Of a stretch of 64,000 bases of DNA, positions 1 through 10,906 are shown piece after piece. Under the pieces are notes generated by a model. The model did not search any database. It saw nothing but the letters and a program-made list of their open reading frames with translations, and was not told the origin of the DNA. Source of the DNA: an uncultured Pseudomonas sp. (lineage in GTDB: Bacteria > Pseudomonadota > Gammaproteobacteria > Pseudomonadales > Pseudomonadaceae); the NCBI RefSeq assembly GCF_913774235.1, contig NZ_CAJYDW010000020.1, forward strand, positions 1-64,000. The letters are read 5' to 3'. A program made the position numbers and the translations under genes. Each line of letters opens with the position of its first letter. Within the stretch, counting starts at the first letter, position 1.

Positions 1-110
1 TGTGTTGCTGATAATCTTGCGACATCAGACTTATCTCACAAGCACCCACACGAATTGCTTGATTCAACTTGTTAAAGAGCAGTTGGTTGCGACCGTAGCC
101 GCTAACCGAG
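1..110 (-). ncRNA. rRNA operon leader (5' end of an rrn transcript; 16S lies off the left edge)
   Basis: Read on the minus strand, this stretch is the conserved precursor leader that precedes Pseudomonas 16S rRNA. It starts with a boxA and continues through the AATTCGTGTGGGTGCTTGTG block typical of the genus. The mature 16S gene itself is outside the window. Three promoters lie just upstream, at 117-144, 227-254 and 388-415. The 5' end is inferred from the most proximal promoter. Confidence 0.8.
69..81 (-). promoter_or_regulatory. boxA antitermination element of the rrn leader
   Basis: The minus strand reads TGCTCTTTAACAA, identical to the classical rrn boxA. NusB/NusE bind this RNA element to make rRNA transcription resistant to Rho-dependent termination. 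Its position, about 30 nt after the proximal promoter, is as expected. Confidence 0.9.
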
Positions 111-116
111 GCGCGC

Positions 117-144
117 ATTCTACGCTAGCCTCACATCCTGTCAA
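117..144 (-). promoter_or_regulatory. rrn promoter, proximal (sigma70)
   Basis: On the minus strand TTGACA and TAGAAT are separated by 16 bp. The -10 is followed by a GC-rich discriminator (GCGCGCCTC), the hallmark of stringently controlled rRNA promoters answering to ppGpp and DksA. An A/T-rich stretch just upstream (about 148-178) could act as an UP element. Confidence 0.85.
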
Positions 145-226
145 GCGTTGATTTGAACTTTTTCGTTTCAACTCAACCACTTGCGCCTGCCTGACCAGAT
201 CAACCGATCGCGGCAGCGGGAGGCGA

Positions 227-254
227 ATCCTACAGCATCCCAAGACGCTGTCAA
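227..254 (-). promoter_or_regulatory. rrn promoter, middle (sigma70)
   Basis: The minus strand has TTGACA, a 16-bp spacer and TAGGAT, followed by the discriminator TCGCCTCCC. The layout is the same as in the flanking rrn promoters. The weaker -10 suggests lower strength than the distal promoter. Confidence 0.7.
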
Positions 255-387
255 CCCCTCCCCTTCATTTCGTCGCCACCCGAAGGTGAAGGCTCAAATG
301 GCGAGGACTCCGCAGACCCCTCGCCCGACTCAGACCTAAGTGCTTGATTTTCAAGCCGCTTCAGCGTCTGCGCCGGAAGTGGGGCGC

Positions 388-415
388 ATTATAGGGGAGT
401 TTCAGGACAGGTCAA
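388..415 (-). promoter_or_regulatory. rrn promoter, distal (sigma70)
   Basis: The minus strand has TTGACC, a 16-bp spacer and a perfect TATAAT, followed by GCGCCCCAC. It sits directly after the terminator that ends the pssA transcript, so it is insulated from read-through. Confidence 0.85.
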
Positions 416-434
416 CAGGTTATTTTTCAAAAAG

Positions 435-470
435 GCAAAAAAGAAGGGGCTGCTTGCGCAGCCCCTTCTT
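435..470 (-). terminator. Rho-independent terminator of pssA
   Basis: A perfect 13-bp stem (441-453 with 458-470) with a 4-nt loop is followed, on the minus strand, by a run of Ts. It separates pssA from the rrn promoters. Confidence 0.9.
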
Positions 471-483
471 TAGAGACCCAGGC

Positions 484-1332
484 TCAACCGGTGCGACGAC
501 CGCGCCAAAGCGTCATCACAGGACCGGAGACGGCGTAGGCCAAGAAGCCCAGCAGCAGGACGCGTGGCGGATCGGTGAAGATGACGGCGAAGATGAGTAC
601 GGCGATCAGGATGACTACGAAAGGTACCCGCCCTTTCAGCCCCAGGGTTTTGAAGCTCCAATACTTGAAGTTGCTGACCATGAGCATGCCGGCCGCGGCC
701 ACCATCAGGGCAACGAGCAAGGACAGCTTGGAGCCGAGGATGCCGAAGTCACTGAAGCACCAGACGGTACCGGCTACCAGAGCGGCAGCCGAAGGACTGG
801 CCAGGCCAATGAAGTAGCGCTTATCCACCGAGCCAATCTGGGTGTTGAAGCGGGCCAGACGCAAGGCGGCGCCGGCCACATAGATGAAGGCGACGGCCCA
901 GCCGACGTTACCCAGGCCGCTAAGCGCCCACTGATAAGCCAGGATCGCCGGGGCGACACCGAAGGCGACCATGTCGGACAGCGAATCGTATTGTTCGCCG
1001 AAGGCACTCTGGGTATTGGTCATGCGGGCGACGCGACCATCCAGGCCATCGAGGACCATGGCAATGAAGATCGCCGCGGCCGCAGCCGAGAAGCCGGCGG
1101 AGGCGACGTCGTATTGCCCCTGGGTGAAGGCGGTCTGGGCAGCGACGCCCTTGATGATGGAATAGAGGCCGGCGAAGAGCGCCGCGGTGGTGAAAAGGTT
1201 GGGCAACAGGTACACGCCACGGCGTCTGATCTTGCGCCCCTGGGCGTCCTGGGTTTCCTCGATGTGCTCATCCACAGGGATGAGGCCGTCGGTGGTGGAA
1301 GGGGACGGGGTTTCTTCGGGACGCTCGCTCAT
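484..1332 (-). CDS. pssA: CDP-diacylglycerol--serine O-phosphatidyltransferase
   Basis: This 282-residue integral membrane enzyme makes phosphatidylserine from CDP-diacylglycerol and L-serine, the committed step to phosphatidylethanolamine. The CDP-alcohol phosphatidyltransferase signature D-G-x2-A-R-x8-G-x3-D-x3-D is complete at about residues 98-120 (DGRVAR then GEQYDSLSD). Several hydrophobic segments follow. The hydrophilic N-terminus of about 40 residues is charged. The order pssA then ilvC is the standard Pseudomonas arrangement. A strong terminator follows, and the 163-nt gap to ilvC contains the ilvC terminator, so pssA is probably its own transcription unit. Confidence 0.93.
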   Translation of the reverse strand: MSERPEETPSPSTTDGLIPVDEHIEETQDAQGRKIRRRGVYLLPNLFTTAALFAGLYSIIKGVAAQTAFTQGQYDVASAGFSAAAAAIFIAMVLDGLDGRVARMTNTQSAFGEQYDSLSDMVAFGVAPAILAYQWALSGLGNVGWAVAFIYVAGAALRLARFNTQIGSVDKRYFIGLASPSAAALVAGTVWCFSDFGILGSKLSLLVALMVAAAGMLMVSNFKYWSFKTLGLKGRVPFVVILIAVLIFAVIFTDPPRVLLLGFLAYAVSGPVMTLWRGRRTG

Positions 1333-1435
1333 GGATTTTCCTTGGGCATTACCTGACGGGTTGGACTGACCCCATGCGGGCAGGGTTCAGCCTAACCTCC
1401 CATGCTAAGGCATTGCCGTGGTCGTGGGCAGTGCA

Positions 1436-1462
1436 ATAAAAAACGCGGCCGAGGCCGCGTCT
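1436..1462 (-). terminator. Terminator downstream of ilvC
   Basis: The stem ACGCGGC (1443-1449) pairs with GCCGCGT (1454-1460). On the minus strand it is followed by a T run (As at 1438-1443 on the plus strand). It lies just beyond the ilvC stop. Confidence 0.8.
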
Positions 1463-1495
1463 TTACCGTTCGTTACAGGGCAGCGCCCTGCCCGA

Positions 1496-3030
<1,535 letters not shown>

Positions 3031-3032
3031 GG

Positions 3033-4757
<1,725 letters not shown>

Positions 4758-5017
4758 GTATCACCTCATTCCACGCGTGGCGAACGCCCATCTGGGACGT
4801 TCAAGGTTCGGTTGACTGCAAGGCAGAGCACGGGCGACGGTGATCACCGACGATTCAGCTGCCTAGAAAGCCTTGTTGGAAGATTCCGATGAATGCTGGA
4901 GCTTCCACCCGACGCGAGGTAACGCGGTGCAGGGTATTTGACTGTGGCGGCGCGGGTAGGCACCTCATGGTCTGCCGAGGAGTCAGCTTTGGGCCGATTC
5001 GCTACAGCGAACTTTGG

Positions 5018-5046
5018 ATTGTTCGCATTCGTCCGACGCAAGTCAA
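5018..5046 (-). promoter_or_regulatory. Candidate sigma70 promoter for ilvI (396-bp gap 4758-5153)
   Basis: On the minus strand TTGACT and AACAAT are 17 bp apart. This is the best match found in the gap between ilvI and the divergent DUF4124 gene. It would give a leader of about 250 nt. On the plus strand TATAGT at 5117-5122 could be the -10 of the DUF4124 gene. I see no RNA gene, repeat or short ORF with a good ribosome site in the rest of the gap. Confidence 0.35.
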
Positions 5047-5153
5047 GCCGAAAGGTGCGGTTGCCCACAATCGGCGGCCGGTGGTCGGCCCTGGTGAAAT
5101 GGTCGACGCCAACTCTTATAGTGGGGCCTTGCCCTTCCGCCTATAGGATTCCC

Positions 5154-5618
5154 ATGCGCTCGATCTTCTGGCTTCCTGCCCTGGTTTTCGTCTGCAGCCT
5201 GTCCGCCCAGGCCGCCCAGGTCTACAAGTGGACCGACGACAAGGGCGTTACCCACTTCAGTGCCCAGCCGCCCGAGGGCCAGAAGGCCAATGAGGTGGAC
5301 GTGAAGGTGGCACCCCAGATCAATGGCGGTGGCAGTGCGCCCACCTACAAGCTGCCCAACGGTGCCCAGCAGCCATCGGTCTCCAACGACGCCCAGCAGC
5401 AGGAACTCGAGCGCAAGGTGAAGGCGCAGGTGCGCGAGGATCAGGCCAAGGTACAGGCGTACTGCGACCAGTCACGCCAGAATCTGGCCCAGCTGCGCAA
5501 CAATCCCCGCGTCATGGTGCAGTCGGGTCGGGGCGAAACCCGCCGCCTGACCGAGGAAGAGCGCGAGCAGCGGGCCGCGGAGATCCAGCTGTCGATCGAG
5601 CAGAATTGCGGCAAGTGA
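5154..5618 (+). CDS. DUF4124 domain-containing periplasmic protein
   Basis: This 154-residue protein has a cleavable signal peptide (MRSIFWLPALVFVCSLSAQA, then AQVYKW). It is followed directly by a DUF4124 domain (VYKWTDDKGVTHFSAQPP), a short module common in Pseudomonas envelope proteins, and a Gln/Arg-rich probably helical C-terminal half. The ATG at 5154 is chosen because it begins the signal peptide; the frame is open further upstream without a leader-like sequence. It ends 1 nt before the convergent yqcC gene, with no terminator in between. Its molecular function is unknown. Confidence 0.85.
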   Translation: MRSIFWLPALVFVCSLSAQAAQVYKWTDDKGVTHFSAQPPEGQKANEVDVKVAPQINGGGSAPTYKLPNGAQQPSVSNDAQQQELERKVKAQVREDQAKVQAYCDQSRQNLAQLRNNPRVMVQSGRGETRRLTEEEREQRAAEIQLSIEQNCGK

Positions 5619-5619
5619 C

Positions 5620-5946
5620 TCAGGCGCTTTCGATGAGCCGATCGAATTCGGCCAGGGAGGCCAGCAGGGGCAGCACGGGATCGAGGTCGCCCTGGTAGAC
5701 GACCTCGGCCATCGGCCGGATACCCGAGCGTACCGGTAGCGTGCCGTCGCTCTCGATGATCAGTTTCATCCGTGGCAGGAAAATCCACTGCAGCCACTGG
5801 GCGAAGCTCAGGGTGTCGACGCAGAAGGGCTCCTGGCTGGCCAGGGCTTCGGCACTGGGCGCGTGCACCGACCACCAGCCGAGCAGGCGCAATTCACGCT
5901 CGATCTGCAGCAACTGATCGGCCAGGGCGGGCAGGCGCTCGTCCAT
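5620..5946 (-). CDS. YqcC family protein (DUF446)
   Basis: This 108-residue soluble protein matches the YqcC/DUF446 family (WxxxxPSAEALASQEPFCVDTLSFxQWLQWIFLPRM core), a small helical fold of unknown role. The ATG at 5944-5946 overlaps the stop of the upstream lipoprotein gene by ATGA, so the two are translationally coupled. A longer open frame continues upstream but only shadows the lipoprotein gene. The same order (mrcB, lipoprotein, yqcC) occurs in other Pseudomonas genomes. Confidence 0.85.
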   Translation of the reverse strand: MDERLPALADQLLQIERELRLLGWWSVHAPSAEALASQEPFCVDTLSFAQWLQWIFLPRMKLIIESDGTLPVRSGIRPMAEVVYQGDLDPVLPLLASLAEFDRLIESA

Positions 5947-6722
5947 CAGGTGCCCGCCTGGGCTTTCTGCCGTGCCAGGGCGGCGCCGGACGCATCGCCC
6001 TGGGCTTCGCGGGCCTGGGCGATCAGTTGCCAGAGACTCGCTTGCAGCGCCGGCCGACCGTTGGCATAGGTAAGGGCACGGCGAGCCAGTTGCTCGCCCT
6101 GGGCGGGATCGTTCTGTGCCAGACGCACCTGCGCCAGCCGATAGAGCACCTGGGGCTCCCGTGGCGCGATGCGCATGGCCCGCTCCAGACTCGAGGAGGC
6201 ACCGTTGAGGTCGCCACCGGTCTGCTGTTGCTGCGCAGTGGTGAGCAGCGCCAGGACCGGCCCGTCCAGCTGTTCGTCGGCGGCCAGACCGCCACCGGTG
6301 GCGGCGCCCGCAGACGGAATGCCCGAAGGGGCACTGCTGGCGGCGCCGTAGCCGGTCTGATTGGCCGGCGGATAGACCGGTTGGGAGTAGCTGGGCTGCG
6401 CCGGCGCCTGGGCGGCAGGCGCGCTGGGACTGGACGAGGTGATCAGCGGCGCGGACGCGGCCGGGGCGGCATAGGTCTCCAGGGGTGCGGAACTGCCGCT
6501 CGGCACCATGACGGTCACCCCGGAGTCGGCCGGCGCACTGGGCGCAGTGGCGACCGGCGCCTGGCGCTGGACCGGCATGGGCCGGTTGTTGCCCTGGCGA
6601 TAGAGTTCGCCATTGGAGACGGGGCCACCGGAGTCGACCACGGGAATGGCGCCACGCTGCGGCGTGGCGCAACCGGCGAGAAGAACGCCGGCGATCATCA
6701 CCGGCCAGACTGCTTTCGTCAC
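5946..6722 (-). CDS. lpoP: TPR outer-membrane lipoprotein, probable PBP1B activator LpoP
   Basis: The 258-residue protein starts with a lipoprotein signal peptide ending in the lipobox L-A-G-C (Cys18). A low-complexity Pro/Ala/Ser linker follows, then two C-terminal TPR-like helical repeats (about residues 150-255). LpoP is the established outer-membrane activator of the bifunctional synthase PBP1B in P. aeruginosa and is encoded beside its partner. Here the gene starts 11 nt after mrcB. I chose the GTG at 6720-6722, preceded by AGAGG at good spacing; the upstream ATG lacks a ribosome site and spoils the signal peptide. The identification rests on context, lipobox and TPRs. Confidence 0.78.
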   Translation of the reverse strand: MTKAVWPVMIAGVLLAGCATPQRGAIPVVDSGGPVSNGELYRQGNNRPMPVQRQAPVATAPSAPADSGVTVMVPSGSSAPLETYAAPAASAPLITSSSPSAPAAQAPAQPSYSQPVYPPANQTGYGAASSAPSGIPSAGAATGGGLAADEQLDGPVLALLTTAQQQQTGGDLNGASSSLERAMRIAPREPQVLYRLAQVRLAQNDPAQGEQLARRALTYANGRPALQASLWQLIAQAREAQGDASGAALARQKAQAGT

Positions 6723-6733
6723 CTTGGGACCTC

Positions 6734-9076
6734 TCAATTCAACCAACCCTTGACCCAATCCATGACCGGATTGCCGCCGTTGCCGCTCTGCCCGGCGGCG
6801 GGTGCGGCCGGCGCGCCACAGGAGGCACCCGGCGGCGGCTCACTGCCGCGAATATAAGGCATCTGCACGGCATTGGGACACGAGGGGTCGGTGCCGCGAC
6901 CGGTCGTGGCATCCACCCAGGCCTGGACCACGTTGTCGGGCACCGGCATGTCCAGCGAGACCGGATCGGCGCGGCGCATGAAGTTGCTCCACACCTGCAG
7001 GGCGCCGGTCGCGCCGGTCAGGGGGGTTTTGCCGTTGTCGTCGCGACCCAGCCAGACCACCGCGAGCAGGTCCTGGCTGAAGCCGGAGAACCAGCTGTCG
7101 CGGGAGTCGTTGGTGGTACCGGTCTTGCCCGCCAGGTTCACGCTGGTGGGAATCTGGTTGTAGACCGAGCGCCCGGTACCTTCGCGCATGACACGCTGCA
7201 TGGCGTACTGCACCAGGTAGATGGCGCCGGTGTCGAAGCGCTGTTCGATCTGGAAGGGATAGCGCTTGAGCGGCTCGCCATTGGCGTCGAGCACGCTGCG
7301 GATGCTGCGCAACGGGGTGTTGAAACCGCCGTTGGCCAGCGTCTGGTACATGGTCGCCACTTCCATGGGCGTCAGGGCGCCAGCACCGAGCAGGGTCGCC
7401 GGATAAGGAGGCAGGGCACGGCTCACGCCCAGGCGCTGGACGGTCTTGAGCACCTCGGGCACGCCCAGGTCGAGGCCCAGGCGCGCGGTGGACAGGTTGT
7501 AGGAGTGCGCCAGCCCCTGGTAGAGGAAGATGGTGCCGTGGGCCTTGTGCTCGTAGTTCTGCGGCCGCCAGACCTGACCGTCGGCACCCTTGACCGAGAA
7601 GGGTTCGTCCTGGATCAGGGTGGTCAGGGTGTACTTGCTGGGCCGCTCCAGGGCAGTGAGGTAGACCGCCGGCTTGATCAGCGAGCCGACCTGACGGACC
7701 GCATCGAGGGCGCGGTTGTAGCCGGCGAAGCGCGGATCGCGACCGCCGAGCAGGGCTTGGACCTCACCGGTTTCCGGGTTGGTCACCACCATGGCCGACT
7801 CGACGTTTTCCGCGCCCTTGCGGCCATCGATGCGCTTCAAGGCCTCGGCCATGGCGGCCTCGGCCTTGGTCTGCAGGATCGGATCGAAGCTGGTGAAGAT
7901 GCGCAGGCCTTCCTCGGTAAGGTCTTCGTCGCGGTAATCCTGCTTCAGCTGGCGCTTGACCAGATCGACGAACGCCGGGAAGGAGCTGTTGGTCAGGCTG
8001 CCGGCCTTGGTGATACCCAGCGGCCGGGCCTTGGCAGCCTCGGCTTCGGTGGGACTGACCACGCCCTGCTCGGCCATGAGGTCGAGCACCAGATTGCGGC
8101 GCGCCATCGCACGCTCGGGATAGCGACGCGGATTGTAGTAGGAGGGTCCCTTCACCAGACCGATCAGCAAGGCCACCTGGTGCAGCTTCAGTTCGCTGAA
8201 GGGCTGGCCGAAGAAGTACTGGGCAGCCAGACCGAAACCGTGGATGGCGCGGGAGCCGTCTTGACCGAGGAAAACCTCGTTGAGGTAGGCCTCGAGGATT
8301 TCCTGCTTGCTGTAGTGCAGCTCCAGCAGCAGCGCCATGAGCGCTTCGGTGCCCTTGCGGGTGATGCTGCGCTCGTTGGTGAGGTAGAAGTTCTTCACCA
8401 GCTGCTGGGTCAGGGTACTGCCGCCCTGGCGAACCTGGCCGCTGGTGGCGTTGACCCAGACGGCGCGGGCGATGGACTTGGGCGAGACGCCGTGGTGATG
8501 CCAGAACTCACGGTCTTCGACCGCCACCAGGCCATCGACCAGGTGCGGCGGCGCCTGGTCCAGCTTGATGAGGATGCGGTCTTCATTGTGCGCCGGATAG
8601 ATGCCGCCGATCATCAGCGGCTCGAGGCGGGCTACGGCGAGGTTGCTGCCATCCAGGGCGCTGACGCCCGACACGGTGCCGCCGGCGAAGCGCACGCGGA
8701 TCGCCCGGGGCGGCTCGACACCCTCGTAGAACTGGAAGCCGCGGGTATTCAGATCGACCGTGGAGGCACCCACGGCGACGCTGCCGGGACCGTCCACGGT
8801 CTTTTCGCGGCGATAGCCGAGGGCATCGAGCTCGGTGAGGAAGTCGTCGCGGCTCAGCTTGACGCCGTTGAACAATTCCAGCGGCCGGGCATAGACCTTG
8901 GCCGGGATGGTCCAGCGCTTGCCGGAGAATTTTTCCTGGACCACGGCATCGAGATAGATGCACAGGCCGGCCAGGCCAACCAGCGCGACCAGGCCGAGCT
9001 TGATTGCCCAGCCGGAGAGACGGCGCCAGTCGAAGGTCTTGCGCTTGCGGGAACGGGAGGATCGGGGTCGCTTCAT
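6734..9076 (-). CDS. mrcB: Penicillin-binding protein 1B (bifunctional transglycosylase/transpeptidase)
   Basis: The 780-residue inner-membrane synthase polymerises lipid II and cross-links peptidoglycan. A basic cytoplasmic N-terminus is followed by one membrane helix (about 27-47). Next come the UB2H-type region, the GT51 glycosyltransferase (catalytic Glu in EDREFWHHHGVS, then RQGGSTLTQQLVKN) and the transpeptidase with SxxK (GSLIKP), SxN (SYN) and KTG (GKTGTTND). All catalytic motifs are intact. A consensus -10 (9085-9090) ends only 8 nt before the ATG, and no Shine-Dalgarno is visible. The gene leads the mrcB-lpoP-yqcC unit. Confidence 0.97.
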   Translation of the reverse strand: MKRPRSSRSRKRKTFDWRRLSGWAIKLGLVALVGLAGLCIYLDAVVQEKFSGKRWTIPAKVYARPLELFNGVKLSRDDFLTELDALGYRREKTVDGPGSVAVGASTVDLNTRGFQFYEGVEPPRAIRVRFAGGTVSGVSALDGSNLAVARLEPLMIGGIYPAHNEDRILIKLDQAPPHLVDGLVAVEDREFWHHHGVSPKSIARAVWVNATSGQVRQGGSTLTQQLVKNFYLTNERSITRKGTEALMALLLELHYSKQEILEAYLNEVFLGQDGSRAIHGFGLAAQYFFGQPFSELKLHQVALLIGLVKGPSYYNPRRYPERAMARRNLVLDLMAEQGVVSPTEAEAAKARPLGITKAGSLTNSSFPAFVDLVKRQLKQDYRDEDLTEEGLRIFTSFDPILQTKAEAAMAEALKRIDGRKGAENVESAMVVTNPETGEVQALLGGRDPRFAGYNRALDAVRQVGSLIKPAVYLTALERPSKYTLTTLIQDEPFSVKGADGQVWRPQNYEHKAHGTIFLYQGLAHSYNLSTARLGLDLGVPEVLKTVQRLGVSRALPPYPATLLGAGALTPMEVATMYQTLANGGFNTPLRSIRSVLDANGEPLKRYPFQIEQRFDTGAIYLVQYAMQRVMREGTGRSVYNQIPTSVNLAGKTGTTNDSRDSWFSGFSQDLLAVVWLGRDDNGKTPLTGATGALQVWSNFMRRADPVSLDMPVPDNVVQAWVDATTGRGTDPSCPNAVQMPYIRGSEPPPGASCGAPAAPAAGQSGNGGNPVMDWVKGWLN

Positions 9077-9084
9077 GGCGGCGG

Positions 9085-9090
9085 ATTATA
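9085..9090 (-). promoter_or_regulatory. -10 element of the mrcB promoter, nearly leaderless
   Basis: The minus strand has a perfect TATAAT whose end is 8 nt from the mrcB ATG (9074-9076). Transcription from it would start within one or two bases of the start codon. No clear -35 is present at 17 bp. Confidence 0.5.
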
Positions 9091-9228
9091 CGCAGGTTGC
9101 CCAGCGCTCGGCACCGGTCGACCAACGCTTCGTCAGCTCTCGTTCATGGCCTCCATGAAGGGCGCGCGGCTTGCGTGGGGAGCTTTGGCAGGGATAATGC
9201 CGGCATCCATTTCTATTAAGGATCGCCC

Positions 9229-10776
9229 GTGAGCCAGCTCCTGATTTCCGCCCTGCAGAACCCGGCGCTCTATCCCCACCCGACGTCGGCGTTTCGGGTC
9301 ATCGAAACCCACATTTCCTGGGTCGTGCTGACGGGCGAAGTCGCCTACAAGATCAAGAAGCCGGTGAACTTCGGCTTTCTCGACTTCACCGAGCTGGAGG
9401 CGCGCGGCCATTTCTGCCGTGAGGAGCTGCGCCTCAACCAGCGCCTGACCCGCGATCTCTATCAAGACGTGGTGGCCATCACTGGCAGCGAAAACGCGCC
9501 GCAACTGGGTGGCGACGGTCCCGTGATCGAGTACGCCCTGCGCATGCGGGAATTTCCCCAAAGTCAGTTGCTCAGCGAGGTGCAGCAACGCGGCGAACTG
9601 ACCGAGGCGCACATCGACGCCCTGGCCGAGCAGATCGCCCGCTTCCATCTGGCGGCGCCACGAGTGGCACCGGAGCATCCGCTGTGCACGCCGAACGCCG
9701 CCATGGCGCCGGTACGGCAGAACTTCGAGCAGATCCGTGCCATGCTCGACGAGGCCGCCGATCTCAGGCAACTCGATCAGCTCGAAGCCTGGGCCGAGGC
9801 CAGCTACGCCCGCCTGCTACCACTGTTCGAGGCGCGTTGCCGCGAGGGCTACATCCGCGAATGCCACGGCGACATCCACCTGGCCAACGCCACCCTGCTC
9901 GATGGCGAGGTGGTGCTGTTCGACTGCATCGAATTCAACGAACCCTTCCGCCTGACCGATACCCTGGGCGACGCCGGCTTCCTGGCCATGGACCTGGAGG
10001 ACCGCGGCCTTGGGGCGCTGAGCAACAGATTCGTCAATGCCTACTTCGAGGCGACCGGCGATTACCAGGGGCTGGCCCTGCTCGACTTCTACAAGGCCTA
10101 TCGCGCCATGGTGCGCGCCAAGATCGCCCTGTTCCGCCTAGGCCAGGCCGAGGATGCGGCGCTGCGCGCCGAGATCCTCGCCGCCTATCGCAGCTACACT
10201 GCGCTGGCCGAAGGCTACACCCGGGTGCCCCAGCCCTTCGTGGCGGTGATGCATGGCGTGTCGGGCATCGGCAAGAGCACCGTGGCCCTGGCGCTGGTGG
10301 AGGCGCTTGGCGCCATTCGCCTAAGATCCGACGTCGAGCGCCAGCGGCTCTATGCCGACAGCGACGAAGCCACGCGCTACAGCGCCGCGGCCGGCGAGGC
10401 GACCTATGCTCGGCTGCACGAACTGGGCGCCCAGGTGCTGGCGGCCGGCTATCCGCTGGTACTCGACGCCACCTATCTCAAGCAGAGCCAGCGCGAGGCC
10501 GCCCAGACCCTGGCCGAAGCCCAGGCGGCGCCCCTGCTGATCATCGACTGCCAGGCGGACGACGAACTCATCGCCCGCTGGCTGCAGGAGCGCCAGGCCG
10601 CGGGGACCGATCCGTCCGAGGCTACCCTTGCCGTGGTGGCGGCGCAGCGCCAGGCGCAGGACAGCCTGACGCCGGCCGAGCAGGATCTCGCCCTGGTGGT
10701 GGAATTGGGCCGCACCGGACAGTTGGAGGCCCTGCCCGCTCGCATCAGCCGCCGGCTGGGCCGCATTCAGCCATGA
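9229..10776 (+). CDS. APH-like kinase / P-loop ATPase fusion (PA4701-like)
   Basis: The 515-residue protein joins two nucleotide-binding modules. Residues about 1-320 resemble the aminoglycoside phosphotransferase fold, with the catalytic loop HGDIHLAN and the metal-binding DCIEFN. Residues about 335-510 are a P-loop kinase domain (Walker A GVSGIGKST near residue 345) of the AAA_33/zeta-toxin-like type. The start is GTG at 9229-9231 with AAGGA 7 nt upstream. A GATAAT -10 lies at about 9194. Members are annotated as bifunctional APH/ATP-binding proteins. The substrate is unknown, and an antibiotic resistance role should not be assumed. Confidence 0.85.
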   Translation: MSQLLISALQNPALYPHPTSAFRVIETHISWVVLTGEVAYKIKKPVNFGFLDFTELEARGHFCREELRLNQRLTRDLYQDVVAITGSENAPQLGGDGPVIEYALRMREFPQSQLLSEVQQRGELTEAHIDALAEQIARFHLAAPRVAPEHPLCTPNAAMAPVRQNFEQIRAMLDEAADLRQLDQLEAWAEASYARLLPLFEARCREGYIRECHGDIHLANATLLDGEVVLFDCIEFNEPFRLTDTLGDAGFLAMDLEDRGLGALSNRFVNAYFEATGDYQGLALLDFYKAYRAMVRAKIALFRLGQAEDAALRAEILAAYRSYTALAEGYTRVPQPFVAVMHGVSGIGKSTVALALVEALGAIRLRSDVERQRLYADSDEATRYSAAAGEATYARLHELGAQVLAAGYPLVLDATYLKQSQREAAQTLAEAQAAPLLIIDCQADDELIARWLQERQAAGTDPSEATLAVVAAQRQAQDSLTPAEQDLALVVELGRTGQLEALPARISRRLGRIQP

Positions 10777-10860
10777 GCGTAACCTCTCGGAGGACAGAAC
10801 AAGCGTTCCGTCACAGCGCGTAGGGTTGCGGATTTACCGTCGCCGACGAGCGGCTTATCG

Positions 10861-10876
10861 TGCGATCCACGTCACA
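10861..10876 (+). promoter_or_regulatory. Candidate Vfr (CRP-type) binding site upstream of cbpA
   Basis: TGCGA-N6-TCACA matches the CRP/Vfr consensus TGTGA-N6-TCACA at 9 of 10 defined bases, 31 bp before the cbpA start. In P. aeruginosa cbpA expression is under cAMP-Vfr control, so position and sequence agree. No strong -10/-35 is evident. Confidence 0.6.
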
Positions 10877-10906
10877 ACCTCTGCGTAACAAGAAGGAATT
10901 GGCACC

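Noticed and set aside
9229-10776. Aminoglycoside resistance gene
   Set aside because: The APH-like fold and HGDIHLAN loop are shared with many sugar and small-molecule kinases. The fusion to a P-loop domain and the conserved core location argue against acquired resistance.
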